Notes under the pieces: generated by a model
Database searches by the model: none
Told to the model about the DNA's origin: nothing
The model's input: only the letters and a program-made list of their open reading frames with translations
In this document: positions 43,900 through 54,804 of the stretch, in pieces
Layout: each line of letters opens with the position of its first letter
Numbering within the stretch: position 1 is the first letter of the stretch
Assembly (NCBI RefSeq): GCF_028640845.1
Contig: NC_080546.1
Coordinates: 69,469,205 to 69,533,204 of the forward strand
DNA from: Ahaetulla prasina
Lineage: Eukaryota; Chordata; Lepidosauria; Squamata; Colubridae
Direction of reading: 5' to 3'
DNA length: 64,000 nucleotides
Made by a program: the position numbers and the translations under genes

Positions 43900-44920
43900 A
43901 CTTGGCTCCCATGGTAGCGATCCCTGGCCAGGTCAATTTCCACATCGGCTGCCATCACATACCAGTGTTGCAGGTCTTGAACCCCCCTCCGCCCCGGGAG
44001 CAGCAAGCCTTGTACACATCTTAATTAAGGTCATCCTTATAACATTCCATCAGGGCTTCTTGGGACCACCCCGTCATGTGCCGCACCAGCTCGCAAAGCT
44101 CCTGGGTGTATTTAGCCACTGATCTACGCCCATGATTTATAGACTTCATCCTGATTCTGGCCTGTCGCTCAGCTAGGAGGTCCTCAAAACGCACTCAGAG
44201 TGCCATCATAAACTGGTCATAATTCTTCAGCAGGGGAGAATTCTCATCATGGAGACCCACCCACCAGTCAGCAGCCATTCCCTCCAGGGCCATAGTGATA
44301 CATCTCACATGGGCGGCTTCTGATGGGAAATCCTCTCCATACTCCTCCATGTGATTCCACACTTGGGATAGGAAGAATCCCAAAGCCCTGGGATCTCCTC
44401 CGTATTTTATTGTAAGTGGAGGGACCTTTGAAATTTGATGCCTCTGGGTCCCTGTCCCCCTCACTGGGGGAGGGGCTGGGCTGCAGCCTCAGCTTGAGTT
44501 CTGGCAGCCTGCTCTCACTCTGCCCGAACTCTAGGAATCTTTTCTGTGCTTGCTGAAGCCTCTGCTTCTCCCCTGGGTATTCAGTCTCCCCCCGTGCCGG
44601 CAATGCATCTCTTTCACGGATTTTACGACTTTCAAAGGCTTCTTTCAGCAGCTGCATGGCTTGGGTCAGCAGGAGGTCTTCTTTGTCCTCTTGCTACCAA
44701 GCGGCCTCTCCATGCCAGTGTCAGGTAACTGTCACCCCTGATGGGATATCCTCTGGAGGTTCCATCCTTCCCACGCCGAGTGACCACTTAGCTCTGACTG
44801 GCTTTTCTTCAAGCTGTAATTCTGACATCCACTCCGAAACCTCCTCACAGCACCTGGATTGGGGAGGGGTGGATCCAGAAGCTCCCATGTCCTCTTGGTC
44901 ACTGTCTTGGTCAGACATTC
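43900..44920 (-). pseudogene. Gypsy copy 2 gag
   Basis: Minus-strand frames from MSDQDSDQEDMGASG (start about 44919) run through a coiled region (LKEAFESRKIRERDALPARG) and the gag core (GGDPRALGFFLSQVWNHMEE, LEGMAADWWVGLHD). The core is shifted between 44195 and 44657 and a further frame holds 43686-44006. The domain order is intact but the frame is not. Confidence 0.8.
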
Positions 44921-44980
44921 TTGGCTCAGCCCCCACAGTAGAGTGTTCTTCGGATGGCTGGGGAAGCAGACTTTGCTTAA

Positions 44981-45372
44981 TGTCAGGTGTGCCTCCATTC
45001 AAAACTCAAGAAAGAAAAACCCCAACTCCATGTTTGTAGAGAAAGGTACTTTTACTGAATGCAATGAAAGAAAAGCAAAGTCTGAGGCAATAGGTGCAAA
45101 AATTACATATTGAAAGCATCCCCAAATCCCTCCCCCCAAGGACCCAAGTTGAGTGTCCAATCCACATCTCCCCAAGGTGTCATGTGGGGTACTTCTTCAG
45201 ATGGCCCCATCTAACTGGTATGCTGGAATGGTTGACCTCGACGGCTATCAGCTCTCTTTACAGCTGCTATGAAGAAGAGATAATTTTCTTCCTTTTTTTG
45301 AGATATCTCCACCAGCTCACTTTCCCCCCTCCCAAATACCAGCAATGCCTCCCCCCTTCCATTACAATGGCA
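44981..45372 (-). repeat. Gypsy copy 2, 5' LTR
   Basis: On the minus strand it starts TGCCATTGTAATGG at about 45372 and ends ACACCTGACA at 44981. Near its 3' end CAGTAAAAGTACC, then CTTGAGTTTTGAATGG, follow the layout of the copy 1 LTR. The exact start is uncertain by a few bases. Confidence 0.65.
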
Positions 45373-45469
45373 GCCAAAAGCAAGCAAGCATCATAGAGGC
45401 TTACATTATTTGCCACATTAATCAAACTTATGAAAACCTAGTATTAATATGCATATTTGTTGTTGTTTT

Positions 45470-45730
45470 TATTTTATTTGAATTTATATCCTGCCCTTCT
45501 CCAAAGACTCAGGGCGGCTTACACTGTGTTAAGCAATAGTCTCATCCATTTGTATATTATATACAAAGTCAACTTTTATTGCCCCCAACAATCTGGATCC
45601 TCATTTTACCTACCTTATAAAGGATGGAAGGCTGAGTCAATCTTGGGCCTGGTGGGACTTGAACTTGCAGTAATTGCAAGCAGCTATGTTAATAACAGAC
45701 TGCATTAGTCTGTTGAGCCATCAGATGCCC
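45470..45730 (-). mobile_element. tRNA SINE with an L2-like 3' tail
   Basis: On the minus strand the head has ATGGCTCAACAGACTAATGC (A-box side) and AGTTCAAGTCCCACCAGGC (B box). The body shares AAGGTTGACTCAGCC-like and AAAATGAGGATCCAGATTG wording with the Sauria-type SINE. The 3' end TAAGCCGCCCTGAGTCTTTG then GAGAAGGGCAGG matches the last ~40 bases of the L2 copies. Confidence 0.85.
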
Positions 45731-46310
45731 TAAAGTAGTTAAAGTAGTTATTCAATATTTCAATGTTCCATTTTAATGCCAATCACAATATTATTTGAGT
45801 TTACATAGTACTGCCCTCTTTCAACCTCTAATCTTTCTCTTTAGTTATTGCTGTTTGTTAAAGCGAACAACTATACAGAGAAAATTTTTAGACCCGAAAG
45901 AAAGGAACTAAGGGGAGAAAAGCTAAAGACTTTTTAAAGACATAGGAAATTGGACTTTTAAACCGGGTAGGTGTTGTTTTGGGAAAGCATCTTAAAATGC
46001 TGGAACTATCTATTTGAATAATTGACTTTGCTTCTACAAATTGAATTAAAATTGGATTAAATAACTACATTTGAAACAATGCTGAAACCTAAGCTCAGGG
46101 CGCCACCTACAGATGAATGGAAAATATATCATGGAAAAATAGAAGCCTGGGAAAGTTTCTGATAAGAATAATAAACAATGAAATTAATGAGATATAAACA
46201 ATATTTCTCTGATAAGAGAAATAAACAATACACTTCATCAATTTTTATCCACCCTGTTAGGAAACCAACATTCTCTTGATGACACCAATTTTTAAATCAG
46301 TGGTTTGTTT

Positions 46311-46472
46311 CTAAAATCCTTCGCTTGATGTTGGCCTTTTTTTTGGAAGTATAAATGAAAACACCACTTGTGCTCCTAATTCCTTAACTTTCTTTCCTAG
46401 CTGTTTGTAATCTCTTGTTATTGTTTTCATGTTCATTGTTGTGTCATTTGTCCCCATATTTGCCACATTAGA
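46311..46472 (-). pseudogene. Retroelement-type SGNH esterase fragment
   Basis: The minus strand encodes ANMGTNDTTMNMKTITRDY followed by KQLGKKVKELGAQVVFSFIL. The GTND motif with a following Arg/Lys-rich helix and AQVVFSFILP resembles the block III region of SGNH hydrolase domains carried by CR1-type ORF1 proteins. The fragment is cut off on its N-terminal side by the L2 insertion at about 46473. It is about 50 codons and not functional. Confidence 0.55.
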
Positions 46473-47550
46473 GATCATGAGATCATCAGTGGCAGTGGCT
46501 TTGGGGTGAGATACCAACTGTACGCTGATGACACCCAGCTGTACTTTTCTACCCCGGGCCACCCCAGCGAAGCTGTCAAAGTGCTGTCCCGGTGTTTGGA
46601 AGCCGTACGGGTCTGGATGGGGAGGAACAAGCTCAAACTTAATCCCTCCAAGACGGAGTGGCTGTGGATGCCGGCACCTCGGTACAGTCAGCTGCAGATG
46701 CGGCTGTCTATCGGGGGCGAGTTGTTGGCCCCGATGGAGAAGGTACACAACTTGGGCGTGCTCCTGGATGGTCGGTTGTCCTTTGAAGATCATTTGGCGA
46801 CCGTCTCCAGGAGAGCTTTTTATCAGGTTCGCCTGATCCGCCAGGACCGGGATGCCCTATGTACGGTCACTCATGCTCTCGTTACTTCTCGTCTCGACTA
46901 CTGCAATGCTCTCTACATGGGGCTCCCCTTGAAGAGCACCCGGAGACTTCAGCTAGTCCAGAATGCGGCTGCGCGGGTTATTGAGGGAGCGGTTCGGAGC
47001 TCCCACGTAACACCTATCCTGCGCAGACTGCACTGGCTACCTGTCGTTTTCCGGGTGCGCTTCAAGGTATTGGTTACCACCTTTAAAGCACTCCATAGCT
47101 TAGGGCCTGGGTACTTACGGGACCGCCTACTGCCGGCCTCTATCTCCCAGCGTCCGGTGCATTCCCACAGAGAGGGACTCCTCAGGGTGCCGTCAGCCAA
47201 ACAATGTCGACTGGCGGCCCCCAGGGGGAGGGCCTTCTCTGTGGGGGCTCCTACCCTGTGGAACGAGCTTCCCCCCGGGCTTCGACAACTACCTGACCTT
47301 AGGACCTTTCGCCGCGAACTTAAAACCTATTTATTCCACATGGCTGGATTGGCCTGATTTTAAATTTTAAATTTTAATTGTGGGTTTTAAATTGTTGTAA
47401 TTTGTATGGGGTGTAATTGTTATTTTAAATTTCTGGCATACTTGAATCAATTTTTAAAGGGTTGTTTTAATTATGGTGTATGTTCTGTTTGTATTTTATT
47501 TGCCTGTTCAACGCCCTGAGTCCTTCGGGAGAAGGGCGGTATACAAATTA
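46473..47550 (+). mobile_element. L2 LINE 3' half
   Basis: Truncated just before the RT active site. An open 283-codon frame (46506-47357) is followed by a 3' UTR ending CGCCCTGAGTCCTTCGGGAG-AAGGGCGG (47510-47541) and an (ATT)n tail. It is opposite in orientation to the copy at 18970-22340 and highly similar at protein level. Confidence 0.93.
46506..47357 (+). CDS. L2 reverse transcriptase C-terminal half, open frame
   Basis: Begins at the catalytic block RYQLYADDTQLYFSTPG and runs to FRRELKTYLFHMAGLA without a stop. Block LVTSRLDYCNALYMG and GAPTLWNELPPGLRQL match the 520-codon frame at 19190-20752. The N-terminal half with the other catalytic Asp is missing because the insert is 5' truncated. 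A small deletion removes about five residues after YQVRLIRQ. Confidence 0.9.
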   Translation: MRYQLYADDTQLYFSTPGHPSEAVKVLSRCLEAVRVWMGRNKLKLNPSKTEWLWMPAPRYSQLQMRLSIGGELLAPMEKVHNLGVLLDGRLSFEDHLATVSRRAFYQVRLIRQDRDALCTVTHALVTSRLDYCNALYMGLPLKSTRRLQLVQNAAARVIEGAVRSSHVTPILRRLHWLPVVFRVRFKVLVTTFKALHSLGPGYLRDRLLPASISQRPVHSHREGLLRVPSAKQCRLAAPRGRAFSVGAPTLWNELPPGLRQLPDLRTFRRELKTYLFHMAGLA

Positions 47551-47553
47551 AAA

Positions 47554-47648
<95 letters not shown>
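47554..47648. repeat. (ATT)n microsatellite at the L2 tail
   Basis: About 31 uninterrupted ATT units directly follow the L2 3' end. The poly-Asn and poly-Tyr frames across it are artefacts. Confidence 0.96.
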
Positions 47649-47651
<3 letters not shown>

Positions 47652-47689
47652 GTACGAGAAAAAAGGGTATCCATGTGGTTGATTATTTT

Positions 47690-49000
47690 AGTAAGTTTCT
47701 CAGTTACATAAAGATATAACTAAAGATGTAACAGATTTTTGCCCTAGGGGGACAGCATACCTGCCTATAAAGATACCCTTTTCTTCTGCTACCATGATTG
47801 AATGCCCTTTCTTCTCCTTGAAATGTCATTTCTTCTCCTATGCCATTGAATGTCCAGTCTGCAGGTTATAGTTTCTGAGACCACAGTGTATAAACTGTGG
47901 TATAAACCACAGCTGAAAAAAGAAGTCAAGGATAAATCCTTTCAGAATGTCTTCTGTAGCTAATACTTTTGCTATGCAATTTGCTGAACCTTGCCCTTTA
48001 TTCCTCCCACTGAAAATGAGTATGTGATTGGATTATTAATATTGCATCAGCTGTTATCCGTATTTGCTTAACCTTCAGTTATTTGATCTCCCATTTACTT
48101 AAAGCAGCCATTAATTGTAAATGGAAGTTAAATGTAAAGGGCAATGTGTGAGAGGAAATTACAAAATATGCAAGGAACACAGGAAGTGCACACACACACG
48201 CTCACATATACACATGTACATATACACAGAGACATTAATGCATATTTCTATGCATTCGAGATATCTGTCTATAACCCTCCGTAAGTCTCACATGATTTTT
48301 ATTTACAATATTTTTTTCAACATGAGAAACAACGAAAGAGATTTTGGCAAGATACAACCCAACCCCACCAAAATTGCCAGTTCAGGCTACCCATAATTAT
48401 TTCAGTGCAGAATTAAACAATACTGTCTTCCAAACACTCCCAGAACATTGCAACAGCATCCCATGCTGATGTTTCAAAGCTCTGTTTCCAAAGTACTGTT
48501 TTCAGTTCTGAGCCATTGTAAGATTTTCTGGGCAGTTAGTCTACTGTGATAGTGATCTATCAACTTTCCCAACTCTGAGTGTGTTAAATAGCCCCTCCTC
48601 CAGTAGCTGGTCACTGCCATATATAACCATTTCATGCTGAGCTAGTGGGTTGTTATGCCCTCAGCTAGTCAGCAAGTTCCTGTTTTTTTCTCTTCCAGCT
48701 GATATCCAGTTGATGCCTTCTAGTAACTGGTTTTCCCAGCATTTCAGCCAGCACAATTCTGCAGTTCACTACTTCTTCCAATGGCTATACTTTCAGTTTC
48801 AGGTTCTTTCTAGCTACCTGCCCAATGTATTGAAATGGTTCTCTTCTCTCCAACTCCTGTCCCAAATTTGCAGCATAGGCATTTTAGAACAAAACCTCAG
48901 CCTGAATGAATACTTTTTTTTTTTTTTGGCTTCAATAGAACGTGAGAAACCATCACTATTTCATTGCCACAAAAGTTCTATGGACGCAAAATGGAAAAAA
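47690..49000. other. Intergenic DNA without recognised genes
   Basis: Contains a CA-rich run at 48190-48230 and a T-run at 48915. A 118-codon plus frame at 48650 shows no family resemblance and I do not call it a gene. Confidence 0.45.
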
Positions 49001-49004
49001 GAAT

Positions 49005-49310
49005 GACAAAATAGCAGAGCTGAAAAGGACCTTGGAAGTCTTCTAATCCAACCCTCTGCTCAAGCAATAGGCCCTAAACCATGTCAGACAAATGACTTGT
49101 CCTAACCCTTCTCAAATACCTCCAGTGATGGAGCATCCACAAATTCTGAGGCAACCTGTTCCACTGACTAATTGTTCTCACTGTAAGGAACATTTTCCTT
49201 AGTTCTAGGTTGGTTTTCTCCTTGATTAATTTTCATCCATTGTTTTTTGTCCAGCCTTTAGAAATTGATATCTCTTCTTTGTGGAAGCCTCTTAAATATT
49301 GGGAAGGGGA
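49005..49310 (-). mobile_element. CR1 LINE 3' end
   Basis: On the plus strand the wording AAAAGGACCTTGGAAGTCTTC and CTAATCCAACCCTCTGCTCA then AATACCTCCAGTGATGGAG is the classic reverse-complemented CR1 3' UTR. It continues into decayed coding. It is 5' truncated. Confidence 0.85.
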
Positions 49311-49319
49311 TGTGAAAGT

Positions 49320-50790
49320 ATTTGTAAGTGTAAACATCTGGGGAAAAAATAGGAACTAATAAGGCGAAAACAAGTAAAGTTTAAGTAAAGGTGAGTACTG
49401 AGAGACTCACCCACAGAGGAGGCAGCCAGTTGGGCTTGTCTTATTTAAAATGTATGAATAGGAAACACAGGAACCAGGAGAACAATGGGGTTGTTGTAGC
49501 CATAGTCTGGATTGAGCACCAGCCTGATTACTTGCCACAGTAATCAGAATTTTAATTTCTAAAGTTAAACTTCAAAAGAGCCAGAAGCATCACAGAAGAC
49601 AAGCGTGTCTAGAACTGCAACTGAATATGCATATGACGAGATCAATAGCAGGCGGATTGTATGAGTAATTGTTCTCTTCCCAGTTAATGACCCTTGTGAA
49701 ATAATTAAAAATATAAAGAGGGAAAGTGCTATTAAAAATATGACGCTGAACACAAGGCTTCACAGCATAAAGGTTTGCAATTTATATGCAAGTTTAGTTG
49801 GAAGCATTTGCATTCATGGGTTAATTGCAGAAAGACATCCAATAATAAAGCATTATTTCAAGGTCATCACTTTATGAAGTATATAGATAAAGAAAGGAAA
49901 CCCATCTGCAGTCACTTTTCTTTATGCTGAAACTGTGGGATGTGCACATATTCTAAGTCTTCCTGTTGTAGTAATTTTTGGAAACATTTAAAAGCATAGT
50001 TGAACCTATGGCCCATAGGTTGCCTCTAGCTCTCAGGATAGATTTGTGGAACTCCATTATTCTAAGGGTGGCGCAATCTTCCCCAAACTCCAAAATTGGT
50101 TCCAAATTGAATTGCTGACATTCATCCATTTTGCAGTCAAATTTCTTATTTTGGGTATTTTAAGAATTAGGAGTGGTACAAAGGCAGTCTTCAAGAATCA
50201 GATATCACTGAATGGACGAAAAAAATGGAAATGATCGCTTATTAGGGTCTCCTTTTCTACCATATAAAACTTGAAACAATCTCCTTCCCAAGTGGGGGCA
50301 GCAATTTGTAAGCTTGCTGTTCAAGTGATTTGCTATGTCATTAAAAACATTGGAGGCCCTCTATTAGAAGAATAAGATGTAGCTCCCAACAAACTCCATT
50401 TTGCTTCTCACTATGATATATCACTATTATTTTTAATGTTACAGTTGAATTTTCTGACTTCATAAGCTCAATACAGTTTCAAGAATGACATTTATTGTGT
50501 AGTTATTTCTTGGATGAAATTTTCTTTCAAAATAGCCTGGGGGGAGAGGTATATTTAATCTGTTTACTCTACTGATGCCAATTGTTTCTCCCACTTACTA
50601 GATCACTGAGCACAAAAACAGAGTTAGACATATAAGGTATAAGAAAATACAACCCAGCTTGATTTCTTTCTGGGTCTGCCTATGCCAAGCAGGAATCACC
50701 TGGGAGACCTCTGATCACATCAGGCAAAGAAAAGACAATCAATTTGAAGTTCCCTCCTTATGCAGTGTTTTCCAGCTAAAGGCGACATTA
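49320..50790. other. Intergenic DNA without recognised features
   Basis: No frame above 65 codons and no repeat family identified. Confidence 0.45.
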
Positions 50791-50799
50791 CAAAATTGA

Positions 50800-51268
50800 T
50801 ATAAGGACCAGCTTCACCCCCTTTCCAAGAAAGTACAAACTCTTGAGAACTTTGTATTTCAAAAGGAATCCTTTATTGAAAGGGATGAAAGCAAGTCAAA
50901 CTTAAAGCAGGCTCTGGGGTCCCTCTAAGTCATGCGGTTCAGGATATAGGGAATTGGGAGCCCTGTCCACCTTCCGATGTGGATTCCAGCCAATTCGCAG
51001 GTGTAAATACGAATTGCATCAGCCTTTCTGAGAAAAAGATACGAAGAGTTTCTCAGGGTCATTTAACAATCCACTCATTCTCCCTCTTTTCCCATGAGAT
51101 TTCTTCAGGGATTCCTGGTGCCAGGCAATGGTTATAAATCAGGGTAAAGTTTATACAAAGAGGATCAGGCAAGAAATTGGATAATTAAGATACATAGGAA
51201 AAGATTTAAATGTGACACTCCAAATCCCCCCCTTCTTCCATGAAGAATAGCAGATACACGGATCTGAC
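50800..51268 (-). repeat. Gypsy copy 3, 3' LTR
   Basis: On the minus strand it opens TGTCAGATCCGTGTATCTGC, carries TTTCAATAAAGG as a polyadenylation signal near 50875 and ends GCTGGTCCTTATA, a decayed form of the ...CCTTACA end of copy 1. A purine-rich GGAGGGCAATA precedes it, fitting a polypurine tract. Confidence 0.82.
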
Positions 51269-51502
51269 ATATTGCCCTCCACAGAAAAAGGGAAAATACA
51301 CCCAGAAAGTCATAAAATATACAATACATTAAGATTTAGGTTGGTTTGTGTGGGTATTTCAGGTGGAATTTCCTTAACAGTGTGGGGGCTTTGACATGTT
51401 TTTTGGCTACCCATTCGTTCTGAGTGGATGGTAGGTGTTTCCATGGCACTAGATATTGTGTGGAGCCATGGTGAGCATGAGAGTCAAAGGATGTCTTTGA
51501 TT

Positions 51503-52040
51503 TCAAAATGTTGTTCTCCTTTCCACCGTAATGGGGGTTGGAGGTGTGGGCGAAGGGGGTCTGACTTTTGAAGTGATTTCTGGCTTGAGTAGGCTGCAGT
51601 GAAGCACTGGATGAACCTGTCTAAGTGTCTTAGGAAGGAGGAGTTCTACCGTGAGAGGGTTTATGAATCTGGTGATGGGGAATGGACCAATGAATTTTGG
51701 TCCCAGTTTCTTAGATGGTTGTAAGGACTGAAGAAACTTTGTGGATACATATATGTGGTCCCCAACCTTGAATGGTTTGGGTTCACAACGTTTCTTGTCA
51801 GCTTGAATTTTAAAAGCTGCTCTAGCCTCTTGTATTGCTAGTCTGGCTACTGGCCAAGTGGTTTGTAGCTTGTTTATCCACTCCTGAAGGGAGGGGATGT
51901 CAGGTTCCTTAGCTGGTAGCTCTGGCATGGGGTTAAATTCTTGTCCTGTGGCTACCCGAAAAGGGGTAAAACAAGTGCTACTGTGTACAGAGTTGTTGTA
52001 AGCTACTTCAGCAAAAGGTAACAGGTCAGTTAAGAAAAGA
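51503..52040 (-). pseudogene. Gypsy copy 3 integrase C-terminal region, open frame
   Basis: Open for about 190 codons including LTR-derived codons at the start. It contains LLPFAEVAYNNSVHSST, the late integrase core, and then the C-terminal [20 protein letters not shown] and IGPFPITRFINPLTVELLLP. The catalytic DDE residues are absent because the N-terminal part is deleted. The tail matches copy 1 ([10 protein letters not shown]). It would not make an active enzyme. Confidence 0.85.
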
Positions 52041-52111
52041 ACTAAATGTGACAACTCCAAATCCCCCCCTTCTTCCATGAAGGATGGCAGATATACAGAT
52101 CTGACAATGGA

Positions 52112-53260
52112 TATGGATATATCAAAAAAATGTTTTATTCATATATAAAGTGAAAAATAAATCACATCAAAAGTCGAATGCTTTTAAAGTGTTGAGGGTT
52201 TAAACCATTGTACAGATATAATCTGTTGTCTGTTGATGGCAACCACTGTACCAGTCATTAATAGAAAATATGTTGAATTTCCCTTACAATCATGAGGAGG
52301 TGTTAGGGGCCATGCTAAATCATTGGGGTGATGCAAAGAGCTGGAGAAACACTGGCTGTCCATCCCGGGGTTATTCCCTTCCTTTTGACTAATGTGCTGA
52401 ATAGTAGTGATGAGCTTCAGCTTGTCCCATGTTCCAATTTTGATTTGACTGACAATATTAAGTTATACTGGCTTTCTGAAATCTGTACCTAATATGTTTT
52501 GGCTGAGAAATAGCATCTCTAACATTTGCCATAAAGCCTGCATATTGGTAGAAATATGCTGGAGCATAAATGAATCTGTGATTCAGTAAAAAAAAAAGAA
52601 GAAGAGGGAAATGCATCTTAATTTTCCGTAAATGATTGCTTCATTACTGAAATGAATGTTATTTGCATGCTGTTCAAACAAATCAGCTAAAAAGTCACAC
52701 AAAAACGAGATTACTGATGATTGAACACTTCTTTACCTAAACATTTTAAAAGAGAGAGAGAAAAGAAACATTGATTCATGAGTAAAAGCCTAATTTGCTT
52801 CAGTTAGACAAAGTGTCAGTTGCACCATTTATGTAAAATGTAAAAACAAAAAACTTCAACCAAACTAAAACAAAGAACTTGCGGTTTCTATTGGTTTAGC
52901 GGGAAGGTGGTTTTCTTTCCCATCCCTTCTACTTAATGATGAGTCAGATGATCAGAAACTTGGGTTTACTTTAGTTTGCATTCAATTAGAACCTGCCAAT
53001 GCCAGAGACTTACTCCTATGGTGAACAGAGGTATCCCCGAGCTGGGAACGTGTTACCTTTTCCATTTTACAACCAGTGCCCTTAACAGGGACAGTAGTAG
53101 ATGTGAACTTAAATTTATTTATTAACATTCAAACAGAAATTTAAAAGGCCCTGCTCTCTTATGTGATTGCCTAACGACAAAGCAAGAGAAAAGCCAAACC
53201 CTTTCGTGCTCAAAATAGAGCTATGCACATCATGAGAATTCTTTGTGGAATCTCCATCAG
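52112..53260. other. Intergenic DNA without recognised features
   Basis: AT-rich; nothing identifiable beyond short A-runs. Confidence 0.45.
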
Positions 53261-53266
53261 CCCTAA

Positions 53267-53505
53267 TAAGGCAGTCCTTGTTCAGCAACAGCCTCGTTTA
53301 GTGTCCTTGCACAACTATCATGGTGACGAAAAAGTAACTTTGCAACAGTCATCTATCATATTTATGATCTTCACGGATAAAGCAAAGGAAAGCTAAATAA
53401 TATAAGCACTTTTTTTCAATTTTACTTAGTAATAGTTTTGCTTAATGACTGAGTTGCCACTCCCGACTGTGGTTACTAAATGAGGACTATCTGTACTGAT
53501 TTAGA
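53267..53505. mobile_element. Degenerate non-autonomous DNA transposon, related to 2757-3143
   Basis: The ends GGCAGTCCTTGTTCAGCAAC and inverted AGATAGTCCTCATTTAGTAA are imperfectly complementary. Internal phrases such as GTTTTGCTTAATGACTGAGTT follow the same vocabulary as 2757-3143. It is old. Confidence 0.5.
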
Positions 53506-53509
53506 TTGA

Positions 53510-54390
53510 AGGATTGCTATGGGAGCAGTAGGAAAAAGATCAGTTTTGTCTTATTTTGTAGTTTTCTTTTGAAAATTAGCCATCAGGTTGTTATAACGTA
53601 TTGTGGAGGAAAAATAATATCACTTCTTTTTAATGATAGTGAAATTAATTAGAAGAGTAATCTTAAGAGATGAAAATGCAGGGAGAAAAAGAATTAAAAA
53701 GCTCATCATATTTATCTGAAATTTTCCACAAATAATAAGAAAACTATAGTAAATATACAAATTGACTCTAAAGGGTTGTAAATACTCTTTCCCTAATCTG
53801 GTTTTTTCCAGCTGTTCTAAAATAGCAGTCTACAGAAATTTCCATTATTATCAGTGAAAAATAAAATATTATGGCAAAGTTGCAACTTTTTTTTTTTAGG
53901 ATAAGAGCCATATTTGAGTGTTGCTAAGGGCCAGATTAGAGCTAACAACAACAACAAAAACCCTCAAAAAATTTATGGACATTTGTGTGCAATTGAAAAC
54001 AACATGATTCCAGTAATATATCCCAATTAATATACTTATATTTTTTTTCTGTCACATTAAACATTTCAAGCCCATTGCAACTTTCTCCAAAACTCTCTCG
54101 GGGTCAGTCCTAGGAACATACATTGTGCTCACTGCACTATGGTAATGCTTGCTTTACTAGTTAGTTTACTCCTTTCATCTTATCTCATGTTTGGTCTCAA
54201 TATTTGCATGGCAGTGAGTGTTGTTTTTTTTGAGGCAAAGTCCCCTGTCATTCAAGCAATCAGCAAAACTTTCAACAACTTTCCATAGAAAGTTAACTGT
54301 TTTCTGTCGCATTTTACTCTGCCATCTAACAGTCTGAAAATGATTTTGAGTAACTGAATTAACGAGATCTTTGTCTAGTTGCTGAAAATG
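53510..54390. other. Intergenic DNA, AT-rich
   Basis: No gene. A minus-strand 213-codon frame (54175-54816) overlaps its right end, but it only reads through the microsatellite and MITE that follow and is rejected as a gene. Confidence 0.45.
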
Positions 54391-54393
54391 ATG

Positions 54394-54401
54394 ATATATA
54401 T

Positions 54402-54432
<31 letters not shown>

Positions 54433-54452
54433 CATATATACATACATATACA
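54394..54452. repeat. (CATA)n/(TA)n microsatellite
   Basis: Repeated ACATACATACAT and TATATACA units next to the hAT-like element. Confidence 0.92.
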
Positions 54453-54798
54453 TACGATGGCAAACTTTTTTGGCCCCAAGTGCCCAAACATGCATTGGAG
54501 CCCCGGAAAACCAAAGACCAGCTGGCCGGTGTGCATTTGCACCGGCCACCTGGTCTTGGGGTTTCTGGTATGCCCATGCACGCTGGGCAGCTGGTCTTCG
54601 CATGTGCATGCATGCCGGCCAGCTTCGTGTGCGCCAGCTGGTCTTCAGGTTTCCGGAACTCCAGCATGCGTGAAGACCAGCTGGCTGGTGTGCATGTGTA
54701 TGCCAGAAACCAGAAAAGCAGCTGCTGACAGCGCACATGCCCATAGAGAGGGCTCTGTGTGCTACCTCTGGCACACGTGCCATAGGTTCGCCATCATG
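54453..54798. mobile_element. hAT-like non-autonomous element with internal repeats
   Basis: The left end CGATGGCAAACTTTTTTGGC and the inverted right end GATGGCGAACCTATGGCACG form imperfect terminal repeats of a widespread hAT type. Inside, GACCAGCTGGCCGG and CCAGCTGGTCTTC recur in both orientations. The target duplication is not recognisable. It is GC-rich in AT-rich flanks. Confidence 0.6.
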
Positions 54799-54804
54799 GA
54801 TATT

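Larger units (their letters stand above)
41190..45372 (-). mobile_element. Ty3/Gypsy LTR retrotransposon, copy 2, most complete
   Basis: On the minus strand it has a 5' LTR (44981-45372), gag (about 43900-44920), a CCHC knuckle and protease (43360-43899), RT (42500-43282), RNase H (41586-42170) and a possible degraded 3' LTR (41190-41480). Integrase is missing. All pol frames are interrupted and the RT active site has a stop. The gag and pol relate it to copies 1 and 3. Confidence 0.88.
50800..52106 (-). mobile_element. Ty3/Gypsy copy 3, collapsed by internal deletion
   Basis: On the minus strand: the first ~67 bp of a 5' LTR (52040-52106, starting TGTCAGATC), then directly integrase C-terminal coding (51503-52040), a spacer, and a full 3' LTR (50800-51268). 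Possible 5-bp duplication: ATTGA (50795-50799) and ATGGA (52107-52111). Gag, protease, RT and most of integrase are missing. Confidence 0.85.

Noticed and set aside
46311..46793. 160-codon minus frame as one novel gene
   Set aside because: Only the first ~50 codons at the low-coordinate end are esterase-like; the remainder is antisense L2.
47471..47682. Poly-Asn (minus) and poly-Tyr (plus) frames
   Set aside because: Produced entirely by the (ATT)n tract behind the L2 tail.
48650..49006. 118-codon plus-strand frame
   Set aside because: Low-complexity, Phe/Ser/Gln-rich with a T-run, no motif, no splice context; consistent with chance.
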